A DNA stretch of 34,925 nt from a virus, in IMG/VR virus record IMGVR_UViG_3300050821_002255, positions 1 to 34,925 of that record, one strand, 5' to 3'. Both the position numbers and the translations under genes were made by a program. Of this stretch, positions 8,679-17,442 are shown in pieces; within the stretch, counting starts at the first letter, position 1, and every line of letters begins with the position of its first letter. The notes beneath the pieces were generated by a model. The model was not told the DNA's origin. It ran no database searches and saw only the letters and a program-made list of their open reading frames with translations.

Positions 8679-8987
8679 ATGTTGATCAGCGCGAAGTACA
8701 AAAATGACTGTATTCAAGCCACTCACGTCGAAAAGATCGATGATCAAGTGCGTTATTGCAATGATCTTGCGAAAGACAGGTCGAATGGTTTCACCAAAGA
8801 CCGAAATATGCGACGTTTGGGTTCATTCCCGACGTTTACGTTGATGGAATATGATCGTATTCATCCAGGTTGGTACGCACGAGTGACGGAAACAAACGAT
8901 CGCGATGATAAACAGAAGGCATGGCGCGAATTTTTAGGGACAGATTACGCCAAACCTTTTATGATGGTGGAGAAACTGAAACACTAG
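8679..8987 (+). CDS. Hypothetical protein downstream of the capsid gene
   Basis: 102 residues, mixed charge, no membrane segment (LISAKYKNDCIQATHVEKID, later TFTLMEYDRIHPGWYAR). No Shine-Dalgarno-like sequence lies in the 13 bases before the ATG, and the UUCG hairpin is only 13 bases away. A terminator follows. Genes in this place in related phages can encode head-completion proteins, but no family is recognised here. Confidence 0.65.
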   Translation: MLISAKYKNDCIQATHVEKIDDQVRYCNDLAKDRSNGFTKDRNMRRLGSFPTFTLMEYDRIHPGWYARVTETNDRDDKQKAWREFLGTDYAKPFMMVEKLKH

Positions 8988-9021
8988 TTCTTTTTGTGTC
9001 GGAATTATAGTCGTCAAGAAT

Positions 9022-9072
9022 GAGTGCCAGAGCGGTGGCCGCTTCCATCGTTATATCTGGCACTCTTTTTTT
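9022..9072 (+). terminator. Rho-independent terminator abutting the next start codon
   Basis: GAGTGCCAGA at 9022-9031 pairs with TCTGGCACTC at 9056-9065 (10 bp), with a small inner stem GCGG/CCGC at 9032-9042, and seven T follow at 9066-9072. The ATG of the glycosyltransferase gene starts at 9073, the very next base. This is a full intrinsic terminator closing the head module, or an attenuator for the next gene. Confidence 0.8.
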
Positions 9073-10251
9073 ATGATTAATATTCTGGGATTCGTGAAAT
9101 CAAAATCGGGCTGCGATTGGTACCGTTGTGAACAGCCTTTGTTAAAAATTGCCGAAAATAAGGCAGCGCATGTCCGTTTTTTTAATAAAGGCGACGACAT
9201 TGGATGGTTCGGGACTGACGAAGCGGCTCAAAAGATCGAAGGCATGTTCGAATGGGCTGATATTATCTTTGTTCCACGCCTGATTGAGGGTAAATTGATA
9301 TCCGTGATGAGCACGTTCCGTAAGAACTTTGGAAAAAAGGTCGTTACTGACTGGGACGACGACATTTTCAATGTGAATCCTTTGTCTCCTTCCTATCGGC
9401 AGTTCGGGACGGAAGAAATCCGATGGAAGATGGCTGATGGGACGTGGCTTGATGGATGGATCGACGGTAAAAACATCGATCTGGCTAAGAATCGATATCA
9501 ATTGAAGGCGATGACCGAAGGAATCCAGTTTTCGGATGCTTTTATCGTTACAGGTGAACCTTTGAAGAAGGCCTACTCCAAATATCATGACAATATTCAT
9601 ATCTGCCCAAATTCGATTGATTTAAAGCTCTGGAAGAAAATGCCACTCAAGCCAAGCGACGGAATCCGGATGGGTTGGTTTGGTGGAAACTCGCATTACG
9701 AGGATTGGCGAGCGATCATTGCTCCTTTGATCCGAAGTTTCATGGCAACCAATCCGAACGTGACTCTCGTGATTATGGGCGAGAAATGGTCAAGCCTTTT
9801 GCAGGGTGTTGACGAGAATCGCATTGAATTCCATCCTTGGGTTCATATTGAGGCCTATCCTTACAAGGCGGCACTTCTTGATCTTGATTTTGCCGTCATC
9901 CCTCTCGTCGACAACGATTTCAACAACGGAAAGAGCCCTATTAAATGGATTGAGATGGGAGCTCTTGAAGTTCCTGCTGTGACTTCGTTCGTGGCCCCTT
10001 ATGACAAAGTGATGGATCTTGTTCCTGATAACGGAATCTTCGTTGAGGGAAACAGTGCCAAAGGATGGTATGAGGGTATGAACACTTTGGCTCATGATGC
10101 TGATTTGCGGAAGAAGATGGGATTAGCGGCCTACGAAAGCGTGAAGAAGTTCTATAACGCTGACGACACTTGGAAGTTATGGCTGAAGGTGTTTGAGGAA
10201 GTCAAAAGCAAGAACCTTTCTACTGCGACAGTTGCGGTTGGTAACTCCTGA
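9073..10251 (+). CDS. GT-B fold glycosyltransferase (GT4-like)
   Basis: 392 residues. The N-terminus starts INILGFVKSKSGCDWYRCEQ, the entry strand and loop of a phage or bacterial GT-B enzyme. The middle has SDAFIVTGEPLKKAY and ICPNSIDLKLW, and the C-terminal half has the nucleotide-sugar domain (RMGWFGGNSHYEDW; KSPIKWIEMGALEVP at about 290-304, which carries the conserved Glu region). It would move a sugar from an activated donor to an unknown acceptor. It sits between head and connector genes with no ribosome site of its own and directly behind a terminator. It may decorate a virion protein or alter the host surface; the sequence does not decide. Confidence 0.85.
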   Translation: MINILGFVKSKSGCDWYRCEQPLLKIAENKAAHVRFFNKGDDIGWFGTDEAAQKIEGMFEWADIIFVPRLIEGKLISVMSTFRKNFGKKVVTDWDDDIFNVNPLSPSYRQFGTEEIRWKMADGTWLDGWIDGKNIDLAKNRYQLKAMTEGIQFSDAFIVTGEPLKKAYSKYHDNIHICPNSIDLKLWKKMPLKPSDGIRMGWFGGNSHYEDWRAIIAPLIRSFMATNPNVTLVIMGEKWSSLLQGVDENRIEFHPWVHIEAYPYKAALLDLDFAVIPLVDNDFNNGKSPIKWIEMGALEVPAVTSFVAPYDKVMDLVPDNGIFVEGNSAKGWYEGMNTLAHDADLRKKMGLAAYESVKKFYNADDTWKLWLKVFEEVKSKNLSTATVAVGNS

Positions 10252-11159
10252 TGGCTATTCCTACTACCCCGACTGCTTTATCGCTTGTGACGGAAGGACT
10301 TCGTCAGGCGCGTATTTTCTATCCGACAACGCAACAGATCAATACTTACCAGAACGAAGTGATGGAACAGTTGAAGAACGATCTTTGGCAACAAGTCAAG
10401 CAGATGAAACCACTGATGACGTTTTCGTATATGGTATTGACGCCTGGACAATCACGTTATTCTTGTCCGTCAGATTACTCGTCTGATATGTCGATGGTCT
10501 GCGAGACTGGACTGTATACTGGAACTATCAATTCGGCAACGTCAAACACTATTACAGTCCCCACAATTCCGACAGGGGTGTTCGATGTCAATCAGGTCCT
10601 AGGCGAGGATCTTGTGATTATTTCTGGGACGGCAATGAATTCCGTTTCGCAAATTACGAACGTGGTAAACAACAACAATGGAACCCAGACCTTGACGGTA
10701 TATCCGAATTTTCAAGGGACTCCTGATTCGACGTCTTCTTACATGATTGTCGACAATACATGGCCGATTGATCAACGACACATCGCCGAGTTTGACATGT
10801 ATCATCGGTCTGGAGGGATTGATCGACCTCGATATTTCTATCCAATGGGTGACGAGGATTTTGACGAGTTTCAGTTCGATGTGGCTCCAGACAATTTCTA
10901 TGTCTATTGCGTTAGGATGCGCTATTTCGTCAACATCATGACTCTTGACCTGAATTCAACTTTGATGAGTTCTCTTTACTTGAAGTTTAGAGAGTATTGG
11001 ATCAAAGGAATCAAGGCTCAGGCGTTAGCGGATCAAGACGACTCGACGGCGAATGATGCTTTTCATGAGCGCGACCAGAAGTTGCAGTCACTCATTATGT
11101 CTCAGCAGTACGGAACAGACCTTCACAATTTCGCTCAGCATGTGACCGATTACCAGTGA
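10251..11159 (+). CDS. Head-tail adaptor-like protein
   Basis: 302 residues. The N-terminal 60 are helical (ALSLVTEGLRQARIFYP, then QQINTYQNEVMEQLKNDLW), then comes a beta-rich insertion (residues about 65-165, Thr/Asn-rich) and a C-terminal helical part ending in a Gln/Asp-rich tail. This helix, beta-insert, helix layout and the position after the capsid fit connector or gatekeeper proteins of podoviruses. It begins in a TGATG overlap with the glycosyltransferase. The assignment is by layout, not by a strict motif. Confidence 0.6.
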   Translation: MAIPTTPTALSLVTEGLRQARIFYPTTQQINTYQNEVMEQLKNDLWQQVKQMKPLMTFSYMVLTPGQSRYSCPSDYSSDMSMVCETGLYTGTINSATSNTITVPTIPTGVFDVNQVLGEDLVIISGTAMNSVSQITNVVNNNNGTQTLTVYPNFQGTPDSTSSYMIVDNTWPIDQRHIAEFDMYHRSGGIDRPRYFYPMGDEDFDEFQFDVAPDNFYVYCVRMRYFVNIMTLDLNSTLMSSLYLKFREYWIKGIKAQALADQDDSTANDAFHERDQKLQSLIMSQQYGTDLHNFAQHVTDYQ

Positions 11160-11170
11160 GAGGATAACCT

Positions 11171-11731
11171 ATGGCCGGAATTATTGAACTGACATCAGCG
11201 ATCGCAGGAAGTACAAATTATGCAGTCATCAATAATCCGTCTGGCCAGCGATGGAACGGTACTTCTTTTGAGTCGTTCAACGGGGCCAATTGGAGTGCTT
11301 ATGTGGTGGCTTTGACGGAAGACCGTTTCTCTGGAAATGGGACAGGGTATTATAAAGCTGTATTTCCTTTGACCATCCCAGCAGGTCGATATACCTTCAC
11401 ATTTTACCAGCAGGTGGGAGGTTCGCCAGCCCTAGGAGATCCGACGATTGGGAGTGGTGGTCCGATGTACTGGACAGGGACAGTTGAGGATCAAGGTTCA
11501 GCCATTACGGTGCTGGCTTTTTTCAATGCTACGATCATGAACGAGCTGACCTCACTTCCTTCTTCTACTCCTACACTATATCAGGCCATGATGTTGATGT
11601 ACATGAGTCTACGAAACCAACATCTGGCCACGGCTTCACAGGAATCTATTTGTAATGCGGCAGGCGCAAGCATTACGACAGCCCCATTGTCTGACAACGG
11701 AACCACTTACACAAAAGGATCTTTCGCGTGA
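11171..11731 (+). CDS. Virion-associated beta-rich protein
   Basis: 186 residues; GAGG precedes the ATG. The first 110 residues follow a pattern I know from many phage structural regions: a variable start, QRWNGTSFESFNGANWSAY, VALTED, GYYKAVFP, then YTFTFYQQVGGSPALGDP. The C-terminal 60 residues (AMMLMYMSLRNQ, then ICNAAGASIT and LSDNGTTYTKGSF) are a second commonly linked module. It is probably a tail or head surface component. It ends in a GTGA overlap with the next gene. Confidence 0.7.
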   Translation: MAGIIELTSAIAGSTNYAVINNPSGQRWNGTSFESFNGANWSAYVVALTEDRFSGNGTGYYKAVFPLTIPAGRYTFTFYQQVGGSPALGDPTIGSGGPMYWTGTVEDQGSAITVLAFFNATIMNELTSLPSSTPTLYQAMMLMYMSLRNQHLATASQESICNAAGASITTAPLSDNGTTYTKGSFA

Positions 11732-11961
11732 CATTGGAGCAACGAAGACAAGCCATCGATTTCGGAAAGATTCGCGGAACTGGGATGCCAGTCCCTCCGA
11801 TTGGCCTATTAACTGTTTCACAGAGGGCGCATGTAGTGAATGTCTATTACGAATCTCCAGCGCCTCCAGCACCATTCTTTTTCTGGAGAAATAGGAATCT
11901 GGTTTCGAGTTCTTGGGCCCCTAAAGTAACGCCACAAGACGGCAGTACACAGGTGATTTGA
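11728..11961 (+). CDS. Small hypothetical tail-region protein
   Basis: 77 residues with a GTG start in a GTGA overlap and a TGATG overlap at its end, so it is coupled on both sides. The N-terminus is charged (MTLEQRRQAIDFGKIRGTG) and the C-terminal part is Pro/Phe/Trp-rich (PAPPAPFFFWRNRN). No domain is recognised. Position between two virion genes suggests a small structural part. Confidence 0.65.
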   Translation: MTLEQRRQAIDFGKIRGTGMPVPPIGLLTVSQRAHVVNVYYESPAPPAPFFFWRNRNLVSSSWAPKVTPQDGSTQVI

Positions 11962-13496
11962 TGGGATATGCTGGAACACAATTCAGAATGCCACTAACGG
12001 ATACAGGATTTCGTGATGACCGGAATACTCAGTTGTTGCCTCCGACAGCCTTGTTGGTTCCTTCTTGCAATGTGAACTACCATGAGAATGGTCTTTCAAA
12101 GCGTGGAGGTACCGTGATTCAGGTGGTTGGAGGAGGACAACCAGGACAGGGCATGTTTCAGTTCCTAACCCCGACAATCCAGAAACTTGTATTCGTTTCG
12201 AATGGGGTTCTGTACAACACGAACTATTCTAACGTCCTTTTCTCCAGTTTTTCGAAGACCAACGCAGTGAATTTCTGTCAGACTTCAAAATATGTGTTCG
12301 CAGCAGACGGACAGGCAAATCCTCAATATTGGGATGGATCATCAGGATCTTCAAGCAATGTGACGCCAGCCGCTTCTTGGACAGGGAACATGCCAATCCA
12401 GATGGTAGTTCATACACGAGCTGGTTCAGGGGCTGGAGATAGGCTTTGGGCGGTGACGCCAGACGCGCTTTGGTATTCGAAACTCAATACTCCGACGGAC
12501 TTTCTTAACAGTGATGCAGGAACTATCCCGATTGATTCCATTGGAGGTCTTGTAGGTGCCTATGATTTGGGTGGGCAACTATTCGCATTCTCGAAAACTC
12601 AGACGTTCTTGATTCAAGACACCGATTCTTCGATAGCAAACTGGGGATATACCAATGCTCTTTGGGAAGGCGGGGTCGCTTCTTGGAGGCTGATTGATAA
12701 GGCCATGAACAATCTCTTTTTCATGGCTGAGGATGGACTGATTTACAATTTGTCTGGAGTGCTAACGACAGGAGCATACAATGCGGCTCCTCTTAACAGG
12801 CCAGCATTCGTAGATAAGTTCATTCGTGACAACGTTAATCTCGGTAATGTCCAGAATTTTCATGTGTCCTACGATCGGAAACTACGTGCCCTTAAATTCT
12901 TCATGCAGGAAGGTGGATCTGGAAACAATATCGCGTTGACTTACTTCATTGACAAACGCCCAGAGAGTGCCTGGATTGTCCACAACAACACCAATTTTAC
13001 TTCTGGATATAACGCTTCCTGTTCATGCGAAGTCAGAGTAGCAGCTGGGAATTATCAGGTTTGGACGATGGACTATACAGGCAACGTCTGGGGCCTTGAA
13101 CAGACTTCACGTGATGACGCAGGGAACGCTTATCCTGTTATTATCAACACCAAAGCTCAGGATTTGCAGATTCCTAGAAATAACAAACACTGGTTTGCGA
13201 TGGCATTGCGTGGCGATGCGTCGGGGACTGTCAATTTTACGATGTATCCGACGGTAGAAGGGCAGGCGCTGGCTTCGCAGACGTTTACGATGGGTGGCAC
13301 TGGTTCGGTGTTTAATACAGCGACATTCAACAATTCAACATTCGCGACGGACCTCATAACAACGGCTCCGGTTGGTCTTGGAGTTTATGGTAGAGACCTT
13401 CAACTTCAATTGATCGAAAACGAGGTGGGGGTAGACTTCTTTTTAGCCGAGCTCCTTTATATGGTCAAACCTCTTGGAATCAAGGTGGCGCAATGA
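11961..13496 (+). CDS. Tail nozzle or hub-like beta-propeller protein
   Basis: The ATG at 11961 (TGATG overlap) is preferred to an in-frame TTG at 11958. 511 residues, almost all beta, with blade-like repeats. The N-terminal region has the pattern of podovirus tail-nozzle and stabilisation proteins (SCNVNYHENGLSKRGGTVI near 34-52, VFAADGQANPQYWDG near 112), followed by strands such as RLWAVTPDALWYS and GQLFAFSKTQTFLI. It would close the tail tube. The family resemblance is moderate and the placement after the adaptor supports it. Confidence 0.65.
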   Translation: MGYAGTQFRMPLTDTGFRDDRNTQLLPPTALLVPSCNVNYHENGLSKRGGTVIQVVGGGQPGQGMFQFLTPTIQKLVFVSNGVLYNTNYSNVLFSSFSKTNAVNFCQTSKYVFAADGQANPQYWDGSSGSSSNVTPAASWTGNMPIQMVVHTRAGSGAGDRLWAVTPDALWYSKLNTPTDFLNSDAGTIPIDSIGGLVGAYDLGGQLFAFSKTQTFLIQDTDSSIANWGYTNALWEGGVASWRLIDKAMNNLFFMAEDGLIYNLSGVLTTGAYNAAPLNRPAFVDKFIRDNVNLGNVQNFHVSYDRKLRALKFFMQEGGSGNNIALTYFIDKRPESAWIVHNNTNFTSGYNASCSCEVRVAAGNYQVWTMDYTGNVWGLEQTSRDDAGNAYPVIINTKAQDLQIPRNNKHWFAMALRGDASGTVNFTMYPTVEGQALASQTFTMGGTGSVFNTATFNNSTFATDLITTAPVGLGVYGRDLQLQLIENEVGVDFFLAELLYMVKPLGIKVAQ

Positions 13497-13936
13497 CACC
13501 CTATTCGAAAGATTATATTGCTTCAGGAGACGTCTTCGCTGACGAGATGGTGTTCTGCATCCGTTGCGGGACGCAGACTATGGGTCTTGGATACAAAGAA
13601 ATGCCAAGCGTAAATGATCCGAAGAAGCTCGTGAATGTCGCTCATAAGAAACAGTTCGGGAATTATCGACAGATGCCAGTAGTTTTGTCTCGTCGAGGAC
13701 GAGAGAGTATCACGAGTTTGCCCTGCTGTCAGGAATGCGTAAAGGAAATTGATCCTTCTCGTGATACCGATTTACTCATTAAACAAATTAAGCGAGCGAT
13801 GCAGATTGAAGCGCGATATGTCGGAATGCCAGAGGAAGCGGTGGAAGCCATCTCGAAGGCGTGGGCTGACGCACGAATCGTTCGGAAATGCAATCCTGAA
13901 GAAGCGGCCACAGGCAGAATTATGGAGGCTGTATGA
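13493..13936 (+). CDS. Small protein with a Cys4 zinc-ribbon-like site
   Basis: 147 residues, starting in an ATGA overlap. CIRCG at about 22-26 and CCQEC at about 78-82 give a likely split four-Cys metal site. The C-terminal third is a charged helix (RAMQIEARYVGMPEEAVEAI). The next gene starts at its end with GGAGG inside the coding region. It is placed among tail genes; a structural or chaperone role is possible but not shown. Confidence 0.65.
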   Translation: MTPYSKDYIASGDVFADEMVFCIRCGTQTMGLGYKEMPSVNDPKKLVNVAHKKQFGNYRQMPVVLSRRGRESITSLPCCQECVKEIDPSRDTDLLIKQIKRAMQIEARYVGMPEEAVEAISKAWADARIVRKCNPEEAATGRIMEAV

Positions 13937-14868
13937 GTCAGGCGCAGTTCACGATCCCTCTCATCACTGTCATTCCTGGACAGTTGATCACAGCGGCTCT
14001 CTGGAATAATGAATTTGTGAATCTTCAGACCAATCTCAATCCTTCTGGGATTGGTGGGTACTCAGATACTGATACCCAGATGCAGATTCAGACGGCTCCA
14101 TATCCCGGGTCCGTGACCAGCCATGCGTCTAGTTTGGCTGGAGAATTGGAACGGGTTCGATACCAAATCAGCCAGATCTTAGGCCCGACAACTCCAGCGT
14201 TCTGGTATGCCGCTCCTCCAACAAACTTAACAGCATTGGCTGGTATTGCGCTTCCATTGGGAGCAGTAATTGACTATCACTCGGCCACTCCTCCAAACTC
14301 CAACTTTTTGTTGGCAAATGGACAGGCTATTGGACGAAGCGCTTTTGCGGGATTGAATGCTCTTTATAGCGCGGCTTCTTATCCATTTGGAAATGGTGAC
14401 GGATCGACCACCTTCAACCTTCCGAATTACACTGATCGGATGTCTATTACAGCTGGGAACCTTTATGCGCTGGCGGCAACAGGTGGTGCTGTCAATGCGA
14501 CTTTGGCGGCTAATCAGATTCCAACTTCGTCCCTTGGAGTTTCCGTAACTGATCCTGGTCATAATCATATCCAGAACGCGCATAGCCATGGAGTTACCGA
14601 TCCAGGACATACCCACCTTGAAAAAGGAGATACGACAGGTGGTGGTTCTGGTGCGGCAGTAAGTGGTAATTTTGGGTTTAGTGGAACAGATACGACCACA
14701 GGGAACACAACTGCTAGTGCAACAACAGGGGTCACGACAAACAATGCTACAGCGACAAATAACGCAAATACAACGGGTATTACAGCTTCTGTGACAGGGG
14801 GAGGATCAACACCAGTCCCTACATTACCTCCTTATATCGGTATGTACAAGATGATTCGAGTTCTATGA
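13933..14868 (+). CDS. Tail fibre with phage tail collar domain
   Basis: 311 residues. Residues about 105-175 match the phage tail collar domain (PF07484-like): LPLGAVIDYHSATPPNSNFL, then ANGQAIGRSAFAGL and GNGDGSTTFNLPNY. The next part has a His-rich stretch (DPGHNHIQNAHSHG, then DPGHTH, about 212-231) like the metal-binding HxH repeats of short tail fibres. The rest is Thr/Asn/Gly-rich and ends in VPTLPPYIGMYKMIRV, the typical collar-fibre terminus. It is likely a receptor-contact fibre. GGAGG precedes its ATG. Confidence 0.85.
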   Translation: MSQAQFTIPLITVIPGQLITAALWNNEFVNLQTNLNPSGIGGYSDTDTQMQIQTAPYPGSVTSHASSLAGELERVRYQISQILGPTTPAFWYAAPPTNLTALAGIALPLGAVIDYHSATPPNSNFLLANGQAIGRSAFAGLNALYSAASYPFGNGDGSTTFNLPNYTDRMSITAGNLYALAATGGAVNATLAANQIPTSSLGVSVTDPGHNHIQNAHSHGVTDPGHTHLEKGDTTGGGSGAAVSGNFGFSGTDTTTGNTTASATTGVTTNNATATNNANTTGITASVTGGGSTPVPTLPPYIGMYKMIRVL

Positions 14869-15167
14869 AAAAGATATTCGACGACGGCATTTTGGAAGCT
14901 ACTCTTTACGCGAATGGGTGGGTGTTTTGTCGATGGGTGAAAAACAAGCATGGGCGACTACAGAAGAAACTTATTAAGGACTTGAATTTGATCGAGACAT
15001 TCATATTTAAGTCAAAGCTCGTAGGATGGTTTACGGATTCGGAGTTGGTCCATACGGATTTTCATAAGTTACTTATTAAGTTTGGGGCTTTACCGAGAGA
15101 GATAAGCGGAGACTTTCAGCGGTTTATTAAGCCCATTTTGAAAGAAGGAGACCTTCATGTGCGGTAA
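14865..15167 (+). CDS. Small protein, possibly a degenerate GNAT-like fold
   Basis: 100 residues, ATGA-coupled to the collar fibre. The C-terminal half (GWFTDSELVHTDFHKLLIKF, then GALPREISGDFQRFIKPI) resembles the end of small phage GNAT-like proteins (H..LL.K.GA followed by a final strand), but no acetyl-CoA loop is visible. A fibre-associated assembly or modification role would fit its position. The frame overlaps the next gene by 11 bases. Confidence 0.55.
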   Translation: MKKIFDDGILEATLYANGWVFCRWVKNKHGRLQKKLIKDLNLIETFIFKSKLVGWFTDSELVHTDFHKLLIKFGALPREISGDFQRFIKPILKEGDLHVR

Positions 15168-16077
15168 TGCTCCATCTGCTCCTAATTTACCAAGTTACCC
15201 AGGTATGAGTTCTGGGCAACAACAGATTGTTGGTCAGCAGGCTGGAATTAATCAACAGTATGGAAATATTGTTGGGGGGGTAAGCCAACAATTAGGAGCA
15301 AATCAGAATATTCTCCAACAATTGAGTGGACTTTTTAATTCTGATGGAACAGTTAATCAAAATGCCGTTGCTCAACTTCAACAATTAGCGGGAGGACAAA
15401 CAGGAGCCGCCGGAACCGCTGGAACTTCTGCTTTGTCTGGTCTTGGTTCTACTCAGCAGGCTTTAGGTGCGACTTCGCAAGCATATCAAAATGCTTTGCA
15501 GGGAAATGTACCACAAAATCAGCAATTATCTTACCAGCAGAACCAAAATTTCCTTGCGACTCAGGAACAAGCTGCGCAGCAAGGAATTAAGATAACTGGA
15601 ACGAATTGGAATGATGCTGTTTCTGATTCTACAGCAGGTCAGAAATTGATTCAAAATCTACAGCAAAATAATAACATCCAAAACCAACAATATGCTTTGG
15701 GATATACAGGTCAACTGGCAGGAAATATGGGGCAACTTTCAGGAGCTTATGGAACTCAGGCTAATTCTGGAATGGGCTTATCTCAATATTCTCAGCAAAC
15801 TCCATTGAATTATCTTGGTCAGTCCATTACTCAAGGCCAATCTGCCTTAAGTCCTCTTTTGCAACAATATGGATCAAGTTTAACATCGGCTTATAATCCG
15901 TTATACACCCAACAGAACAATCAATATATGGCTCAGATGGGACAAGCACAAGGTCAATACCAAGGTGATATGAACCAATATAACGCCCAAAATCAGCAAT
16001 TATATGGCGGTATTGGTCTAGGGATGCAAGCGGCAGGAACAGGAATGGGAATCGCTAGTATGCTTGGAGCCTTCTAA
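15157..16077 (+). CDS. Gln/Asn-rich candidate internal virion (ejection) protein
   Basis: 306 residues starting MCGNAPSAPNLPSYPG, with AAGGAG before the ATG inside the upstream gene. It is very rich in Gln, Asn, Gly and Ala, with helical Gln-rich stretches (QQLGANQNILQQLSGLF) and a Gly/Met-rich C-terminus (GIGLGMQAAGTGMGIASMLG). An MCG start with such a body is common in phage ejection or virion-internal proteins placed after tail genes. A strong terminator follows at 16108. Confidence 0.6.
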   Translation: MCGNAPSAPNLPSYPGMSSGQQQIVGQQAGINQQYGNIVGGVSQQLGANQNILQQLSGLFNSDGTVNQNAVAQLQQLAGGQTGAAGTAGTSALSGLGSTQQALGATSQAYQNALQGNVPQNQQLSYQQNQNFLATQEQAAQQGIKITGTNWNDAVSDSTAGQKLIQNLQQNNNIQNQQYALGYTGQLAGNMGQLSGAYGTQANSGMGLSQYSQQTPLNYLGQSITQGQSALSPLLQQYGSSLTSAYNPLYTQQNNQYMAQMGQAQGQYQGDMNQYNAQNQQLYGGIGLGMQAAGTGMGIASMLGAF

Positions 16078-16107
16078 ATATGCTGAAGAAATCTTGCCCT
16101 TCTAACG

Positions 16108-16139
16108 CTCTGGCGGGTACAACCGCGCAGAGGTTTTTT
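16108..16139 (+). terminator. Rho-independent terminator
   Basis: CTCTG-GCGG at 16108-16116 pairs with CCGC-(G)-CAGAG at 16123-16132, a 9 bp stem with one bulged G and a GTACAA loop, followed by TTTTTT at 16134-16139. It lies between two ejection-protein candidates and would lower read-through from the tail genes. A sequence GATTATAT at about 16147 could be part of a promoter for the next gene, but no clear -35 box is seen. Confidence 0.8.
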
Positions 16140-16170
16140 ACTGATTTGATTATATCACAAGGAGCTAGTT

Positions 16171-17442
16171 ATGGCTGATTCGTCTCTTCCAATGGCGCAG
16201 ATCCCATCATTCTCTTTAGGTGCGACTCCAAACAATGCCCCATCTGTTGCAAATGCTATCCAAGGGATTCAAGGTGGTGGTCAACAAGCGATCCAGGCTA
16301 TGCAGTTTCAGCAACAACTCGCACAGCAGAAACAACAGCAGGCCATTGAAAAGAATATGAAGATGCTTGAGACGGGAAGCCAGATGATGCTTGAGGGGGG
16401 TCCAGAAGTTCAGCAGACTGGACAGGACTTGATCAAGCAATCATATCCGTTCCTGACAGGCCAACCATTACCAGATGGAATGCCGCTCGATAAGAACACA
16501 GCAAAAGATTTGGGATGGTACATGGATCAGCATAGGCAATGGCAACAGACAAATGGGAAGGAAGGGCTTTCGGCGCAAGATGCTGTTACAGGAGCAACAC
16601 AGGCTGTTGCACGGTATGGGATGAAATACCAGCAACAGCAGATGGGATTGCTCGAAAAGACTCCGATGTATAAGGAGGCGACTGCTACGCAGGAGCCCGG
16701 ACAGGTCAATGGTCAACCAGCGAATTTCAATCCACAAAGCGGTCAACCAACTGCGCAGGGGTCAGGCCAACCGATGCAAGGGAATTTTGTTCCGAATACG
16801 ACGCTTGCAACGATTCAGAATGAGAAAGCCCAATCTCTCAAGAGTACGTTTATGGAAGCATCTAAGGATTTCCAACAGATTGCTCCTGACTATCGGGATT
16901 TTTCAACGCTCATGGCTCAACCTATGCCAGCCGATCCATCGACCATGAGTCCACAGGACAAGCAAAACGCTGTTACGAACCAGAAAGCGGCTCTTTTGAA
17001 ATACGTCCAGCTTAACGTTCCAGCTAGTCGACGACCTCCGAATATGTCATCTCTCGAAACGATGGCGCAGGGTGGCGAACTTCCACAACAGGCTCAACAG
17101 GTTTACAATCAGTTGTTTCAAACTGGTACGCCATTAACAGGGAAGATGGTTAACGCGCTTCGCGCGACCGCGACCAAAACATATCTCTCAGCGGAAGCAC
17201 AACAGGCCCAGATCGAGAATTCATGGGCTCAGAACGCCAAGGCGAACGGGGTTGATCCTTCGACGGTCGTCCAGAACTTCCGGCCATCGACAGCGGCCAG
17301 CTCATCACAATTCTTTCCGTCACAGGGGCAGGCTCCTTTGCTTGGAAGTGTGGTCAATTTCAAAGGGAAAACAATGAACGGAAAGAAGATGCTTGTTGGA
17401 CATGATTCCCACAATCCTGATAACTGGGTAGAATCCGAATAA
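16171..17442 (+). CDS. Gln-rich candidate internal virion (ejection) protein
   Basis: 423 residues; AAGGAG lies before the ATG, directly behind a terminator. The N-terminal 60 residues are Gln-rich and helical (QQAIQAMQFQQQLAQQKQQQ). The middle is mixed helical and Pro/Gln linkers, and the C-terminus ends in a compact beta part (GSVVNFKGKTMNGKKMLVGH then NPDNWVESE). Size, composition and position next to a Gly-zipper protein fit podovirus ejection proteins that leave the head with the DNA. No enzymatic motif is seen. Confidence 0.6.
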   Translation: MADSSLPMAQIPSFSLGATPNNAPSVANAIQGIQGGGQQAIQAMQFQQQLAQQKQQQAIEKNMKMLETGSQMMLEGGPEVQQTGQDLIKQSYPFLTGQPLPDGMPLDKNTAKDLGWYMDQHRQWQQTNGKEGLSAQDAVTGATQAVARYGMKYQQQQMGLLEKTPMYKEATATQEPGQVNGQPANFNPQSGQPTAQGSGQPMQGNFVPNTTLATIQNEKAQSLKSTFMEASKDFQQIAPDYRDFSTLMAQPMPADPSTMSPQDKQNAVTNQKAALLKYVQLNVPASRRPPNMSSLETMAQGGELPQQAQQVYNQLFQTGTPLTGKMVNALRATATKTYLSAEAQQAQIENSWAQNAKANGVDPSTVVQNFRPSTAASSSQFFPSQGQAPLLGSVVNFKGKTMNGKKMLVGHDSHNPDNWVESE

